Shown here piece by piece: positions 23,634 to 35,583 of a stretch of 64,000 nucleotides of DNA. A model generated the notes under the pieces. It was given only the letters and a program-made list of their open reading frames with translations, did not search any database and was not told the DNA's origin. The stretch is taken from the NCBI GenBank assembly GCA_934045905.1, contig OW203767.1, positions 25,800,785 to 25,864,784 on the forward strand. Direction: 5' to 3'. A program made the translations under genes and the position numbers. Each line of letters starts with the position of its first letter. The stretch's first letter is position 1. This DNA comes from Leuctra nigra (Eukaryota > Arthropoda > Insecta > Plecoptera > Leuctridae).

Positions 23634-25894
23634 ATTTTTTTACACTTAATAAATTAAAATTAGTGAAAGCTCTCCAATACTTCAGAAAATCGGTCGATCC
23701 AGCCACCTTAAGTAATGATTCTTGAGGTGAGCTCAAACAAGTAGCAGTAATTCTGTCTTCATCCAATACTATTTTGTAATAGTATTGTAATAGTTATTGT
23801 AATAGTTGATCCGACTGTACGGTTTGAATCGCACGTTGGTCAAGCCGAAGAAGTTGATGCCGAGAAGAAAAGGATCTACGAGCCTAACGATTGATTACTT
23901 CAAGGAGAAGTACAATAGTAGAGCGGCTAAGGTCAATATTTGGGTGGAATTGAGCATTTTGTGATACAAGCATGAAATTTGGTGGAGATGTTCCTTAGGA
24001 CCTTTAAAAAAGATTTGGCTATGATATCATTCGAGATTTTGCCCCTGGGGTCAGTGGTGACCTCTGGCGGTCAAATTACATAAATCTTCATAATTAATTA
24101 CTGAATTAACATTTTTAGTGAATGTTTGCTTTACTATGATTGCCTATATAAGATTGACTTAAATACAATCCAAATTTCCGAAAATTTAATGTAATGGTCA
24201 TTTTGGGGTCAATTTGAGTCAAATTACAAAAATCGCATTTCTTATGATATTTCAATATTTCCTTTTTTAAATTAAGATGAAAATGTCTTGCGAGTGGTAA
24301 TTACAATAATTTAAGCCAAATTTCTTGCAAATTAGGGGGTTAATATGCCAAAAAATTCAAAATTTTGAATCAATTATGGATTCCGTCATGCCAATAATCC
24401 CTTCAGGGATTATCTTTTTTACTTCTGTAATTAACTTTTTTTACAATCTACTGGTCATTTGACATGTATTTTATTGTTTAATATAAGCGTCATACAATTA
24501 TAATAGTAGTTTTCACTTCGTAAAACATTGCCTTCTAGCGTTCACGGTCTAGTCACGGCAGATTTCCCTCCAAGATGGCCGTCCTCTGAACAGCTGTTTT
24601 CCGGAGCCTATTTAAACTTTTTATACTAATGCAGAAGGATCGTGACGTTTTGAAAAGTGTAGGAACTGAACAATAATCAATACAATTAGGTCAGGGTCAT
24701 ACGTCACGACCCCAAACTTCGATCTAAACGCATCTGAGCAGCTAAATGGCATCACTTACGTACACGGTTTTACTTCTGGTGTCAATAGAATAGGAATCCA
24801 TAGGCACACGGCGCCGTTTGCGCAAGAAGGCGTATGCTATTTACCCCAGAAAACACCAGAATTCACTCCAAGATGGCCGCCCTCGGAACAGCTAATTTCC
24901 TGAGCTTATTTAGACTTATATTAATGTAAAAGGATCGTGACGGTTTAAAAAGTGCCAAAAAGTGTGTATTTCAGTGAAATAACAATACTTTTGTCAATTT
25001 ATTGTTCCTATATAATAAATTATTGTTTACTTTGAATAGACAAAATTGCATAGTATAGGAACGTGGTGAGAGTTAGGGTTGAGACCTTCAACAGGTATAA
25101 CACGCTCTGACAGGTTAAGATTAACTGACTCAGGTAGGAGATTAACAACGCACGGTATAACAACTTTCCCCAAATGAACATTTTCAGCACTTTGTCACTT
25201 TAGTGTAATGCGGTATATATAGATTTAATTAAAACTAGCTTTTTATTAAAGGATGATTATACGTTTTTGATTCAAAAGTTAGATAAAAATTCACTTGGTG
25301 ATATGTAGATTGGTTTAAAAAAATACAATTAATTATATGAACATTCAATTAAAATTCACTTTTGATATGCATATTCAATTAAAATTTACTAGATGAATTT
25401 TGTAAAGATATGAAAAAGACAGTGCCAGTGATATAGACAGTAATATAAATAAAAAAAATCTGTGTAAATTTAAAAGACTAGATGGACGGTAGGATTGTGA
25501 AAGGGTTTGTTGGATTGCACGCATAAATGTATAGTCTTTTGGAAAACTATGGTCGATGTAAAAAAGTATGGAAGGGAATTATCAAGGGTACAATGAGAAA
25601 AGAAATTAAGCATAAGAACTAGAGAGATTGTTTAGTAAAGAAAGTTGTGCAGAACGCAGTGAATGCCTTCTATAAGGAGTTTCAAACATGAAGCGTATAC
25701 AATTCGACAGACTAAGACGACATTATCCCCATTTGATGACAAACGGAAAAAAAACTTGATTATGTTTGCTGTATTACTTCATAAGAAGTAACCTGTAGTG
25801 TATTATATTATCATATCTATAAAATACGTCTTCTTATACTAGCAATCTAATGAGAGTGAGAGTATACATGCACATCATAACTACAACTTAACAT
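23634..25894. repeat. Low-gene region with duplicated segments
   Basis: CTCCAAGATGGCCG...GAACAGCT...GGATCGTGACG occurs at about 24568-24662 and again at 24852-24955. The second is followed by a segment (24950-25018, AAGTGCCAAAAAGTGTGTAT) repeated almost exactly at 32435-32503. 25021-25400 is loosely repeated at 26221-27100. No gene recognised. Confidence 0.5.
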
Positions 25895-25917
25895 TTGCGG
25901 GCATCTGTGAAGACTTA

Positions 25918-26010
25918 CCGCGTCCTCCGGCATCGCGTCCTCCGGCGTTGCGTCTCGGTGTCACGTCCTCCGGCGTTGCGTCTCGGTGTCACGTCCTCCA
26001 GTACTGCGTC
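25918..26010. repeat. Short CGTCCTCCGG tandem repeat
   Basis: Units of the type GCGTCTCGGTGTCACGTCCT repeat about three times with variation. The 65-codon frame across it is a by-product. Confidence 0.7.
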
Positions 26011-26220
26011 CCACTGCGCGATAATCCGAAGATTTCCAAAGGTGTGTCAAAAAAAAACATTCGCGGCAGATGAAAGCCGGGTGTTTAATTAAAAATATAG
26101 TTATTGAGAAAAGTCATGAAATATTCAATTTTATATTACACCGCTTTTTTAATTTGATATTTTATATGTCTTGTGCTTTTATTAGTTGGTGTGTTCAATC
26201 GTACATACCGTGAGCTAACG

Positions 26221-27065
26221 CTATTGTTTACTTTGAATAGAGGGAAACAGAGGGTTAGGGTTGTTCAACAGGTATAAACACAATAGAGACCTGCTCTGAC
26301 AGGTTTAGATCATTTAAGGCGACTGACATGTGAAAAAAATAAAAATTTATGGATTTTTTTTAATTTTATTTTCGTATTTTGTGATGTGTTTTATTGGCAT
26401 GGAGATATAAAGCATTTGTTTTTAGTTGATTTTTGCTATCAAAAAAAAAGTTTCAAATGTGCATGTCAGGTTCATTATTATAGACATACCAAACTTTAAA
26501 CTCATTTATCTCAATTTAGAGTTATTTTAGGTTTAGGAACAATTATCTCTGGTTCTATTTAAGATAATTCTATGAACTTTGCGGCATTATGTTGATTGGT
26601 GTGTGTTTTATGAATTAACGAAAAACATTAATTCTAAATTTTGCCAAAAAATTTATATTAATTAAACTATGCGTGAAAATTTGTGCAGATATTGGTTAAA
26701 TGTTAAAATATCAATAATTTTTTAAAAAAAAATTTTATAATGTTTCTTTTTCGTTAAAATGTTCTTTAAGGTAGAATGTCTCATATAATCCAAGAAAGGT
26801 TTGAATAGGACTATTGGTTTAAAAGTAATGTGTTCCTAAAAATGGTCAATTTTACATGTTAAATGCTCACATGTCAGTCCCCTTAAATGAACATTATAAT
26901 TATTTGATAAAAATTTTTAAACACTTTTCGATTAAGTAATTGGTATTGAATACAGAACATAGATTTAATTAAAGGTTTATAGTATGATTATACGTGTTTG
27001 ATATGTACATTCAATTAAAATTCACGTGGTGATATACAGATTGGATTAAAAATACACTTTCCTGA
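26221..27065. repeat. Diverged duplicate of 25021-25400
   Basis: Shares TTGTTTACTTTGAATAGA, GAGGGTTAGGGTT, CAACAGGTATAA and CTCTGACAGG in the same order as 25021-25130. Its later part shares TAGATTTAATTAAA, GATTATACG and TTCACGTGGTGATATAC-like text with 25210-25330. Extra sequence is interspersed. Confidence 0.55.
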
Positions 27066-27375
27066 TGTGCAAATTCAATTAAAATATACTTTTTGATATG
27101 CAAATTCAATTAAAATACACTTTTTGATAGCGAAATTCGATAAAATCTACTTTTTGATATGCTAATTCGATTAAATGCACTTTTTGATATGCAAATTTGA
27201 TTAAAATACGGGTTTTTGATATGCAAAATCGATTAAAATGTACTTTTTGATATGCAAATTTGATTAAAATACGGGTTTTTGATATGCAAAATCGATTAAA
27301 ATGTACTTTTTGATATGCAAATTCGATTAAAACGCACTTTTTGATACGCAAATTCGATTATAAATTCGATTAAAA
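27066..27375. repeat. Tandem repeat of about 30 bp, about 10 units
   Basis: Unit type TTTTTGATATGCAAATTCGA followed by TTAAAATGCAC. It generates a repetitive minus-strand frame that I regard as an artefact. Confidence 0.85.
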
Positions 27376-27479
27376 TGCGTCTAACACTCTAGTGCTATCT
27401 GATCCTCAAATCCCTTATATTTGTTTTAGAACCCCTAATAATTACCTACTTTCAAGTTTCGATGAAAAGCATATACTTT

Positions 27480-27592
27480 TATGTTGATTGAGTGGTATGT
27501 TTTTGTGCGTTGTGTACGCATTTCCGGTTCGAGAATTTTCACGTATCCGTGCTCGCTCATCAACGCGGTACACTGAGCGTTTTCCTAGTATA
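27480..27592 (+). mobile_element. Helitron-like family 1, 3' end only
   Basis: TTTATGTTGATTGAGT, then GTGCGTTGTGTACGCA, TTCCGGTTCGAGAATTTTC, the CAACGCGGTACACTGAGCG hairpin and TTTTCCTAG followed by T. Confidence 0.65.
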
Positions 27593-28255
27593 CTTAAATC
27601 TATAGTTGAAATGTAGGAAAACGGTTTTTGAACTTGTAATTTAAAGAAAAAATGTATTTGTGTATGTATAGGTCGATGGTACTACTTTAAACTGAACCGA
27701 CCGTCCGACAAGCAGAGTCGGGATTTTGGCCGAGAACAACGCGCGTTCATTTGAATCATATTTGAATACATCCAGTGGCCCTGATATTAAATAATTTCAC
27801 TAATTTACGTCAATTAACAAAAAAAATTGTCTAAACAAATGATTTCTCATACAATAACATTACTCTTTAGAAAAATATTAAATACTTAAAAAAAGTTAAA
27901 TATTCTGGTGGGGCTTAGCCCCACTAGCCCTTATGGACGAGCCGCCACTGAGGAGGAACGAGCGACGAGTGTATAGACGGCTGTGTCTCTGAGTAGGTAA
28001 CAATCACCTGAGTTCTCAATTTCCCGACAGTAATCTATCAATATTTAACAGACCATTTCATGAGTTGTCTGCAAAGTAATCAGTTCAATAAAATTCAATC
28101 ATAACTATATCCTGCACTTCGAGAGAGATCTTCAAAGCTATCGTACATCTCTCCTAAGATTGATCTAACGATCAATCTGCGCCTCCTCTCGAAAGTAAGT
28201 ACGCATTGTTTGATCTTAAATTATAGCTTTATTTATTAGTCCTGGGATATCTTGG
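27593..28255. other. Intergenic, nothing recognised
   Basis: No coding or repeat structure that I can support apart from the run-in to the satellite at 28.26 kb. Confidence 0.4.
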
Positions 28256-28257
28256 CA

Positions 28258-30373
28258 ACAGCGTGATGTTCGCACGGCGTTAGAGAGTAGTCGAACACGA
28301 CCAACAGCGTGATGTTCGTATGTCGTTAGAGAGTCGTCGAACACGACCAACAGCGTGATGTTCGCACGGCGTTAGAGAGTCGTAGAACACGACCAACAGA
28401 GTGATGTTCGTATGGCGTTAGAGAGTCGTCGAACACGACCAACAGCGTGATGTTGCACGGCGTTAGAGAGTCGTCGAACACGACCAACAGCGTGATGTTC
28501 GTATGGCGTTAGAGAGTCGTCGAACACGACCAACAGCGTGATGTTCGCACGGCGTTAGAGAGTCGTCGAACACGACCAACAGCGTGATGTTCGCACGGCG
28601 TTAGAGAGTCGTCGAACACGACCAACAGCGTGATGTTCGCATGGCGTTAGAGAGTCGTCGAACACGACCAACAGCGTGATGTTCGTATGGCGTTAGAGAG
28701 TCGTAGAACACGACCAACAGCGTGATGTTCGCACGGCGTTAGAGAGTCGTCGAACACGACCAACAGCGGGATGTTCGTATGGCGTTAGAGAGTCGTCGAA
28801 CACGACCAACAGCGTGATGTTCGCACGGCGTTAGAGAGTCGTCGAACACGACCAACAGCGTGATGTTCGCACGGCGTTAGAGAGTCGTCGAACACGACCA
28901 ACAGCGTGATGTTCGCACGGCGTTAGAGAGTCGTCGAACACGACCAACAGCGTGATGTTCGTATGGCGTTAGAGAGTCGTAGAACACGACCAACAGCGTG
29001 ATGTTCGCACGGCGTTAGAGTCGTCGAACACGACCAACAGCGTGATGTTCGTATGGCGTTAGAGAGTCGTCGAACACGACCAACAGCGTGATGTTCGTAT
29101 GGCGTTAGAGAGTCGTAGAACACGACCAACAGCGTGATGTTCGCACGGCGTTAGAGAGTCGTCGAACACGACCAACAGCGTGATGTTCGCACGGCGTTAG
29201 AGAGTCGTCGAACACGACCAACAGCGTGATGTTCGCACGGCGTTAGAGAGTCGTCGAACACGACCAACAGCGTGATATTTGCACGGCGTTAGAGAGTCGT
29301 CGAACACGACCAACAGCGTGATGTTCGCACGGCGTTAGAGAGTCGTCGAACACGACCAACAGCGTGATGTTCGCACGGCGTTAGAGAGTCGTCGAACACG
29401 ACCAACAGCGTGATGTTCGCACGGCGTTAGAGAGTCGTCGAACACGACCAACAGCGTGATGTTCGTATGGCGTTAGAGAGTCGTTGAACACGACCAACAG
29501 CGTGATGTTCGCACGGCGTTAGAGTCGTCGAACACGACCAACAGCGTGATGTTCGTATGGCGTTAGAGAGTCGTCGAACATGACCAACAGCGTGATTTTC
29601 GTATGTCGTTAGAGAGTCGTAGAACACGACCAACAGCGTGATGTTCGCACGGCGTTAGAGACTTCGTCGAACACGACCAACAGCGTGATGTTCGCACGGC
29701 GTTAGAGAGTCGTCGAACACGACCAACAGCGTGATGTTCGTAAGGCGTTAGAGAGTCGTCGAACACGACCAACAGCGTGATGTTCGTATGGCGTTAAAGA
29801 GTAGTCGAACACGACCAACAGCGTGATGTTTGCACGGCGTTAGAGAGTCGTCGAACACGACCAACAGCGTGATGTACGCACGGCGTTAGAGAGTCGTCGA
29901 ACACGACCAACAGCGTGATGTTCGTACGGCGTTAGAGAGTCGTCGAACACGACCAACAGCGTGATGTTCGTATGGCGTTTGAGAGTCGTAGAACACGACC
30001 AACAGCGTGATGTTCGTATGGCGTTAGAGAGTCGTAGAACACGACCAACAGAGTGATGTTCGTATGGCGTTAGAGAGTCGTCGAACACGACCAACAGCGT
30101 GATGTTCGTATGGCGTTAGAGAGTCGTCGAACACGACCAACAGCGTGATGTTTGCACGGCGTTAGAGAGTCGTCGAACACGACCAACAGCGTGATGTTCG
30201 TACGGCGTTAGAGAGTCGTCGAACACGACCAACAGCGTGATGTTCGTACGGCGTTAGAGAGTCGTCGAACACGACCAACAGCGTGATGTTCGCACGGTGT
30301 TAGGGAGTCGTCGAACACGACCAACAGCGTGATGTTCGCACGGTGTTAGGGAGTCGTCGAACACGACCAACAG
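28258..30373. repeat. 46-bp CpG-rich satellite, about 46 units
   Basis: The unit starts AACAGCGTGATGTTCGCACG and continues GCGTTAGAGAGTCGTCGAAC then ACGACC. Two main variants alternate irregularly at the TTCGCACGGCG / TTCGTATGGCG position, and a second polymorphism is GTCGTC / GTCGTA. Each unit carries about eight CpG, against an AT-rich background. Open frames on the minus strand are by-products. The copy number is length divided by unit size. Confidence 0.95.
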
Positions 30374-30374
30374 A

Positions 30375-30633
30375 GTCACTCCGTCTTGTAGCCATACTGC
30401 TTCTTCAGCTGACGCTCTCTGCTGAAGAAGCGAGTGACGTCACTCCGTCTTGTAACCAAGACTGCTTCTTCAGCTGACGCTCTCTGCTGAAGAAGCGAGT
30501 GACGTCACTCCGTCTTGTAGCCAAGACTGCTTCTTCAGCTGACGCTCTCTGCTGAAGAAGCGAGTGACGTCACTCCGTCTTGTAACCAAGACTGCTTCTT
30601 CAGCTGACCCTCTCTGCTGAAGAAGCGAGTGAC
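30375..30633. repeat. 65-bp hairpin tandem repeat, 4 units
   Basis: Each unit runs GTCACTCCGTCTTGTA...CTGCTTCTTCAGC, a short loop, then GCTGAAGAAGCGAGTGAC. It can fold into a stem of 11 bp plus an outer GTCACTC/GAGTGAC stem. Unit junctions read GAGTGACGTCACTC, which contains a CRE palindrome. It directly abuts the 46-bp satellite. Confidence 0.92.
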
Positions 30634-30704
30634 TCCTTGGTCGATGGCTGCTCAGCTTATCTCGTCACATCTGGAGAAGAGAGCAGATGTTAGAGATGTG
30701 TTTA

Positions 30705-30830
30705 GGGACTGGAACCGGAACCGAAACAGGAAAAGATGTTATTTTTTATAGGAACCGGAACCGGAACCGGAACCCATATAAATTTTTAGGGGGAACCGAA
30801 ACCGGAACAGGAACCTTTATTAATATTAAA
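30705..30830. repeat. GGAACC-type simple repeat
   Basis: Clusters of GGAACCGGAACC with interruptions. The plus frame reads NRNRNRN and TGTGT, which is low complexity and not a gene. Confidence 0.75.
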
Positions 30831-30916
30831 CCCTTGGAAGGGTTCTTAATTTCATTGAATTTTTACTTAATAGGGAATATGCATGTATTTTTTAAAATCT
30901 ATAATTCAAAATAACA

Positions 30917-31550
30917 ATATATTTGTTGGTAAATCACATTATTCTCACACGAAAGAATGTAAATTTTCATTCATAAATATGAATATGAAAATCAGTGATT
31001 TTTTTTTTATTGTAACCATGGCAACATCATTGTTGCAGCATTGACTTCCGCTCACTATGGGACTCGTGACTGCTATAGCTGCAGCACTGAATGCTTTCGC
31101 CGATGTCTGAGGCCGCACAACAAGCCAAGATTCTGGCAATATAAAGACATATTATTAATGTTGTTCAATTCTACGACATGCCTTCATATTTATAGCATAG
31201 ACTAGAATTAAGCATATCGTTGTGCTGCGTCAGCTTTCCCTGCAATCTTGGCCTGTGTAAGACGATCTCAGCCGGACGAGTGAAGAATTTGACCTTGGTC
31301 TGTACGTAAGAACGGGGCGGTTCCGTTTGTCACTAGACATCGACGACAGATGACTGGCCAGTCGCATGTCCCCACCCCCAGTGTACGTCAATGGTTGCAG
31401 GTTGATAGAAATGACATCACTGGACGGGATAGCTTTTTCCCGCCAAAATTTACACTGATTTTTATAATCATATTTATGAATGAAAATGTACACTTTTGAG
31501 ATTGAAAATAGTGTGATTTACCAACAAATATGTTGATATTTTGAAATGTA
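30917..31550. mobile_element. Terminal-inverted-repeat element, about 0.63 kb
   Basis: Inverted ends of about 75 bp: ATATTTGTTGGTAAATCACA, then TTTTCATTCATAAATATGA on the left and their inverses on the right. No transposase ORF. A fragment of the same end lies at 57478-57552. The interior contains GTAACCATGGCAAC (31012-31025), a perfect X-box-type palindrome. Confidence 0.7.
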
Positions 31551-31659
31551 TTTAAACCGCATTAAAAAACTACATAAAAAATTAAACCATAAAAAATGTG
31601 GTTTAGTGTCCTTGACTGATGTCTTTTGACAGCCTGAAGAAGTTTGTTGAAATATGAAC

Positions 31660-32287
31660 TATTCGACACTAAAAGTACCTAGAGGTTGCGCTGATATCAA
31701 TAAGATGGCCGCTCACGCGAGTACAATCCCAGCGCGTGCGTACTCTTACATACAAGTCATTTAGATGTCAATCGTAACGAGTTCGGTAAAAAGTTATAAA
31801 TAAATCGCGAAATAACAGAAATTGATGCTTACCTCAGTGTCAACAATCAAATACAATTGGCATATTTCATTACAGCACACATTCATTCAAATTCTTGTAA
31901 AAACGAGTTGTTTATTCACCAAAAGCAGCATTTGACACATTGCAATTGTTTGAACGAGGCGTCAAGAAAAATGTGTCTTCAAAAGGCCGTGAGAAAAACA
32001 ATCTGCATCTGTAAAATGGTGATTTTTGGTGAAAAGACATCTCGTTTTCACAAAAATTTGAATGAATGTGTGCTGTAATGAAATATGCCGATGGTATTTG
32101 ATTGTTGACACTAAGGTATTCATCAATTTCTGTTATTTCGCGATGTAATTATAACTTTTACTGAACTCGTTACGATTTACATCTAAGTGACTTGCCTGAA
32201 CGCGCCCTGTGCGCATGAGCACAAGTACTCGTGGTATAGATGTTAACTTTTTCCGCTAGGTGGCGTTTTGCAACTTTTAGTGTCGAA
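31660..32287. mobile_element. Foldback element, about 0.63 kb
   Basis: Begins TTCGACACTAAAAGT and ends ACTTTTAGTGTCGAA. The arms of about 250 bp share CGTAACGAGTTCGGTAAAAAG-type, GCGAAATAACAGAAATTGATG-type and CATTCATTCAAATT blocks in inverted order. The 73-codon frame in the centre has no recognisable domain. Confidence 0.75.
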
Positions 32288-32882
32288 TTAGTGAGGAATG
32301 TTATAGCACAAAATTAGTGCAAAATGTGATACTAATTTTTCCTTTGCCAGTCTTATAGGAAATTTTCTGTTCTTTCATAATTTCGATATCCTCAAAAAAT
32401 CGGGCGGCCATTTTGGGCTCCAGAGCTGTCCAAAGTGCCAAAAAGTGTGTATTTCAGTGAAATAACAATACTTTTGTCAATTTATTGTTCCTATATAATA
32501 AACGATGTGTCTGGAACGTACGATAAAAAAATAAAAAAATTATGTCTAACCAAAGCTATATTTATTCAAGAAATTAAAGATGTCGGCGGGTAAGCTCTAA
32601 AATGACAGCAAATTTCAGGGAATTTGTGTTTTAAGGTTGCAGTTGCTCATATAGGTTCATATTATGGACTTTTAACTATAACTTTAAGGTGATTAAAAAT
32701 GTCAAAAAAGTGGTCAACGTTGCATAATCTGCAATTCATTCTCTACAACTTTGTCGCTTTAACACCTAGTCTATCTTCAACGAGAGGGGGCGATATCTGC
32801 TTTCAAGCCGAGGTCCTCATTCATAGGCTCTTCCTTCCCCTTAAGGTAGATTTTATTATTGTCATACCCTTCTATAATACCC
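32288..32882. other. Intergenic with a dispersed repeat
   Basis: 32435-32503 repeats 24950-25018 almost exactly (AAAAAGTGTGTATTTCAGTG...TTCCTATATAATAAA). Nothing else recognised. Confidence 0.5.
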
Positions 32883-33372
32883 GATGCGCCAAGTACCTAT
32901 AGTTTGGCTATTAAAATTAAATTTTCACTTGGCCTATTTTTTGATATCACTACTTTTCAATGCTGAATTTTTAGATTTCTTCTATTTTTTATATTTTTAT
33001 GGCTGGTATTTTTACATAGAGTGTTTTTATGGGGATTCAACCTACTCACACTTATATTACTTTATCTCAACATAAAATAATTCTTCTATCGCCATTGACA
33101 AAATTACAAATCTGCCTTTAGCAAAATAGATGTTTCATCGATACTGACTAAGAAAATGTATTTAATTTCTTTTCACTTTTAGGAAAAACAATGCGCAAAG
33201 TCCTTTTTTAAAGTATTTCTCAGTGTTTATAGTTTTTATTTCAAAGATACGATTAATATTTTGAAATGTCATTGACTTGGTTACTTTATTGATACCACTC
33301 CTTTTCAGTGATGATTTTTTTTAAAGTAAAGAGACTTGGCTGCGTTTTTTACACGGAGTGTTTTTTTCTCTC
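32883..33372 (+). mobile_element. Two family-2 5' terminal fragments in tandem
   Basis: CGATGCGCCAAGTA at 32884, with ACTTGGCCTATTTTTTGATA and ATAGAGTGTTTTTATGGGGA following. A second at about 33190 (ACAATGCGCAAAGTCC...GACTTGG...CACGGAGTGTTTTTTTCT). Both are same-strand fragments of the family-2 terminus. Confidence 0.6.
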
Positions 33373-34170
33373 TTTATTCAGTTTTCCAGCATGTTTGTTA
33401 TGCAAACAGAACAGTATACACAGTAAAAACTCCGTGAAACTTATGAAATATGATTTTTACTGAATCCCTCAGTTAGGTAAATGTTAATAAATACCAACTG
33501 CAATGTGAAAAAAAAAAAATCTCGAGTTGTTGATATTCTGATACCAATAATGAGTAGCTTCCAACAATGATGTAGGTAATTTAATAATATATCAGTGAAA
33601 TCACAGCAACACATAATGGATATTCTTGTAACAATGTGTATGAAGGATGTTCCGTTCCCTGGATATTCCAACAGAACAGAATAAATATCTCTGGGTAGAT
33701 CACTAAACGATCATTATAGAAGATGCAGTCAATTGAGAGACATGATTACTGCTCATGACTCATGAGCTCATGAAGTTTCAAACATTTTATTATTTTGGAA
33801 ATGTTTAGGTTTCATTCGTTGATACATCGGGCTTTTGCACCTTAGACAGGCATTCTTATAAATAGGTTTGGCATTCTTCTTTTCGTGAGGATAAAAATTC
33901 GATTATTCACGACAGTCATTTGGCATAAGTTTCAATTTAAGTTTGTTATTGTAATCAATTACTTTTCATGAAAATGCAAGCAAATTGCTTTCAGTTTCAC
34001 ATGAAAGGATCCCTCTATCTGAAAAGTAGTGATATCAAAACAATTTTAAAAAATCTACAAATAACGTGTGTACGAGTAGTAAATAATATAGACGTGTAGG
34101 TCTGAAATCAAATGTTCACCTACCTACAAAATACCTACCTACCTACCTACCTATAATACACAAATAAAAC
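33373..34170. other. Intergenic, nothing recognised
   Basis: Only a short CTAC-type microsatellite near 34120-34150 (TACCTACCTACC). Confidence 0.4.
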
Positions 34171-34790
34171 GATGCGCCAAATATGTTTTCATAGTTTTGA
34201 CTTGGTCCATTTTTTGATATTATTACTTTTCAGTGCTGAATTTTTAGATTTAAGTGTTTTTTGTCTTAGTTGAAAAAGCCCTTTTTCCACCGTGTGCTTT
34301 TTTCGGGATATCACTGCTTTTTTTAGTTTATTCACACGACTTGACACACATCATCGCAAAAAAAATCCTATGAAAAAAATAAAAATACACAATTTCCGAT
34401 TGATTTACTAATAAAAGTTGCTGCCTGTTACTAATGTTGGCATCTTATGGAGGCAGTACTTAAAATGGTTGGCTGTCACGGGGCAGGGCGTAGCACGGGG
34501 CCCTGTCTGTTGCTAGCGGCAGCAATGCTGTTGGCATCTAATGGAGGCAGCACGGTATAATGGATGTCTGTCACGGGGCAGGGCGGAGCACGGGGCCCTG
34601 TCTGTTGTTACGCAGTAATGCTGAGCATTACTGTGGGCATCTCATGGAGGCAGTATTATGGTTGTCTGTCACAAGCCAGAGCGCAGGTCGGGGCTCTGGC
34701 TGGTGCCAACGGCGGTAACAGGTGGCTTTTACGTAAACGTATGCTTTTATGTTGATTGAGTAAATCATATTTCAATTAAATATGTTTTTT
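34171..34790 (+). mobile_element. Family-2 subfamily with GGGGCAGGGC modules
   Basis: Starts CGATGCGCCAAATATG and continues through the family-2 terminal block. The core is about three units of the type ATGGAGGCAG...CACGGGGCAGGGCG...CACGGGGCCCTGTCTGTTG. The segment 34419-34782 is nearly identical to 39794-40172. The tail (GTATGCTTTTATGTTGATTG) matches the subterminal 3' region of family 1. Confidence 0.6.
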
Positions 34791-35581
34791 GCGTTACGGG
34801 TTAAAATTATTGGAGATCGATGGATGAGAGTAAAAGGTATTGCGCCGGTCAAAGGGGGCTGGGGGGGCTATTCCCCCACTTTGTCCCTCAGGACCTTTTT
34901 AAATTTTTTATTCAAAAGAATCGAATATGGCGCTTTTGTCACTCTTTTTCAAAGGAATTTAAAATATGTGATATGAACATTTGTAAATTTTAGACTAATG
35001 CAATATAATTTGTGTGTGATTGCACCCATACGTTGTTAGTTGTCAGTATTGTTAGTTGTTGTCAGTTATGACAGTCGCCAGCCTTTCAGTTCCCTACAAG
35101 ACTCTTGACTAAACCTCCTTTTCCTTGTCGCAGGTTCTGCCAGGTCATCTTGGCAGAATCGGATTCGAGCATCGGTAATCTCACCAGGGTGCAGAGCAGT
35201 CGCCTAACAGTGATTGCTCTGTAGGATACATTGTCATAATGATGATTTGTTCTTCCCTGTAGAATCTCCATTTCGGCATCGGCAATGATTTTAACATTGA
35301 CTCTGGACGGCTACGACGAACTGCTCTCTCTGATCAAAGTGGTGCTACTTCACGGACGGGCAGGCCTTCATGTCCAGAGGAGTCGACAGTGGAGCATGGC
35401 AGTGAGCAACTGCTGGTGTTGCAGATGATGAGGATTCTAAGATGTTGCCGGCCTCTCACCAAGGTACGTTCCAAGTACTCATTGAACTTCATAACTGGCA
35501 ACTTACTGACAGCTAAAACGTGTGTTACCCATAACGTATCGATGCACAAATGTGTTTTGTTAGGGGTAAGTTGGTTTATTA
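34791..35581. other. Intergenic, no supported gene
   Basis: A plus-strand segment near 35290-35330 reads LDGYDELLSLI, faintly like the start of PIF/Harbinger transposases, but nothing downstream supports it. No other feature. Confidence 0.3.
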
Positions 35582-35583
35582 CA

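Noticed and set aside
27106..27351. 81-codon repetitive minus-strand frame
   Set aside because: Translation of the roughly 30-bp tandem repeat.
28923..30094. Several minus-strand frames of 68-84 codons with a CWSC..SLTPYEHHAVG-like repeat
   Set aside because: By-product of the 46-bp satellite; units with small indels break the frames.
28258..30373. CRISPR-like array
   Set aside because: Units are contiguous with no unique spacers, in a eukaryotic genome: a satellite.
35260..35340. PIF/Harbinger transposase start (LDGYDELLSLI)
   Set aside because: A single short resemblance, no downstream catalytic motifs, frame soon lost.
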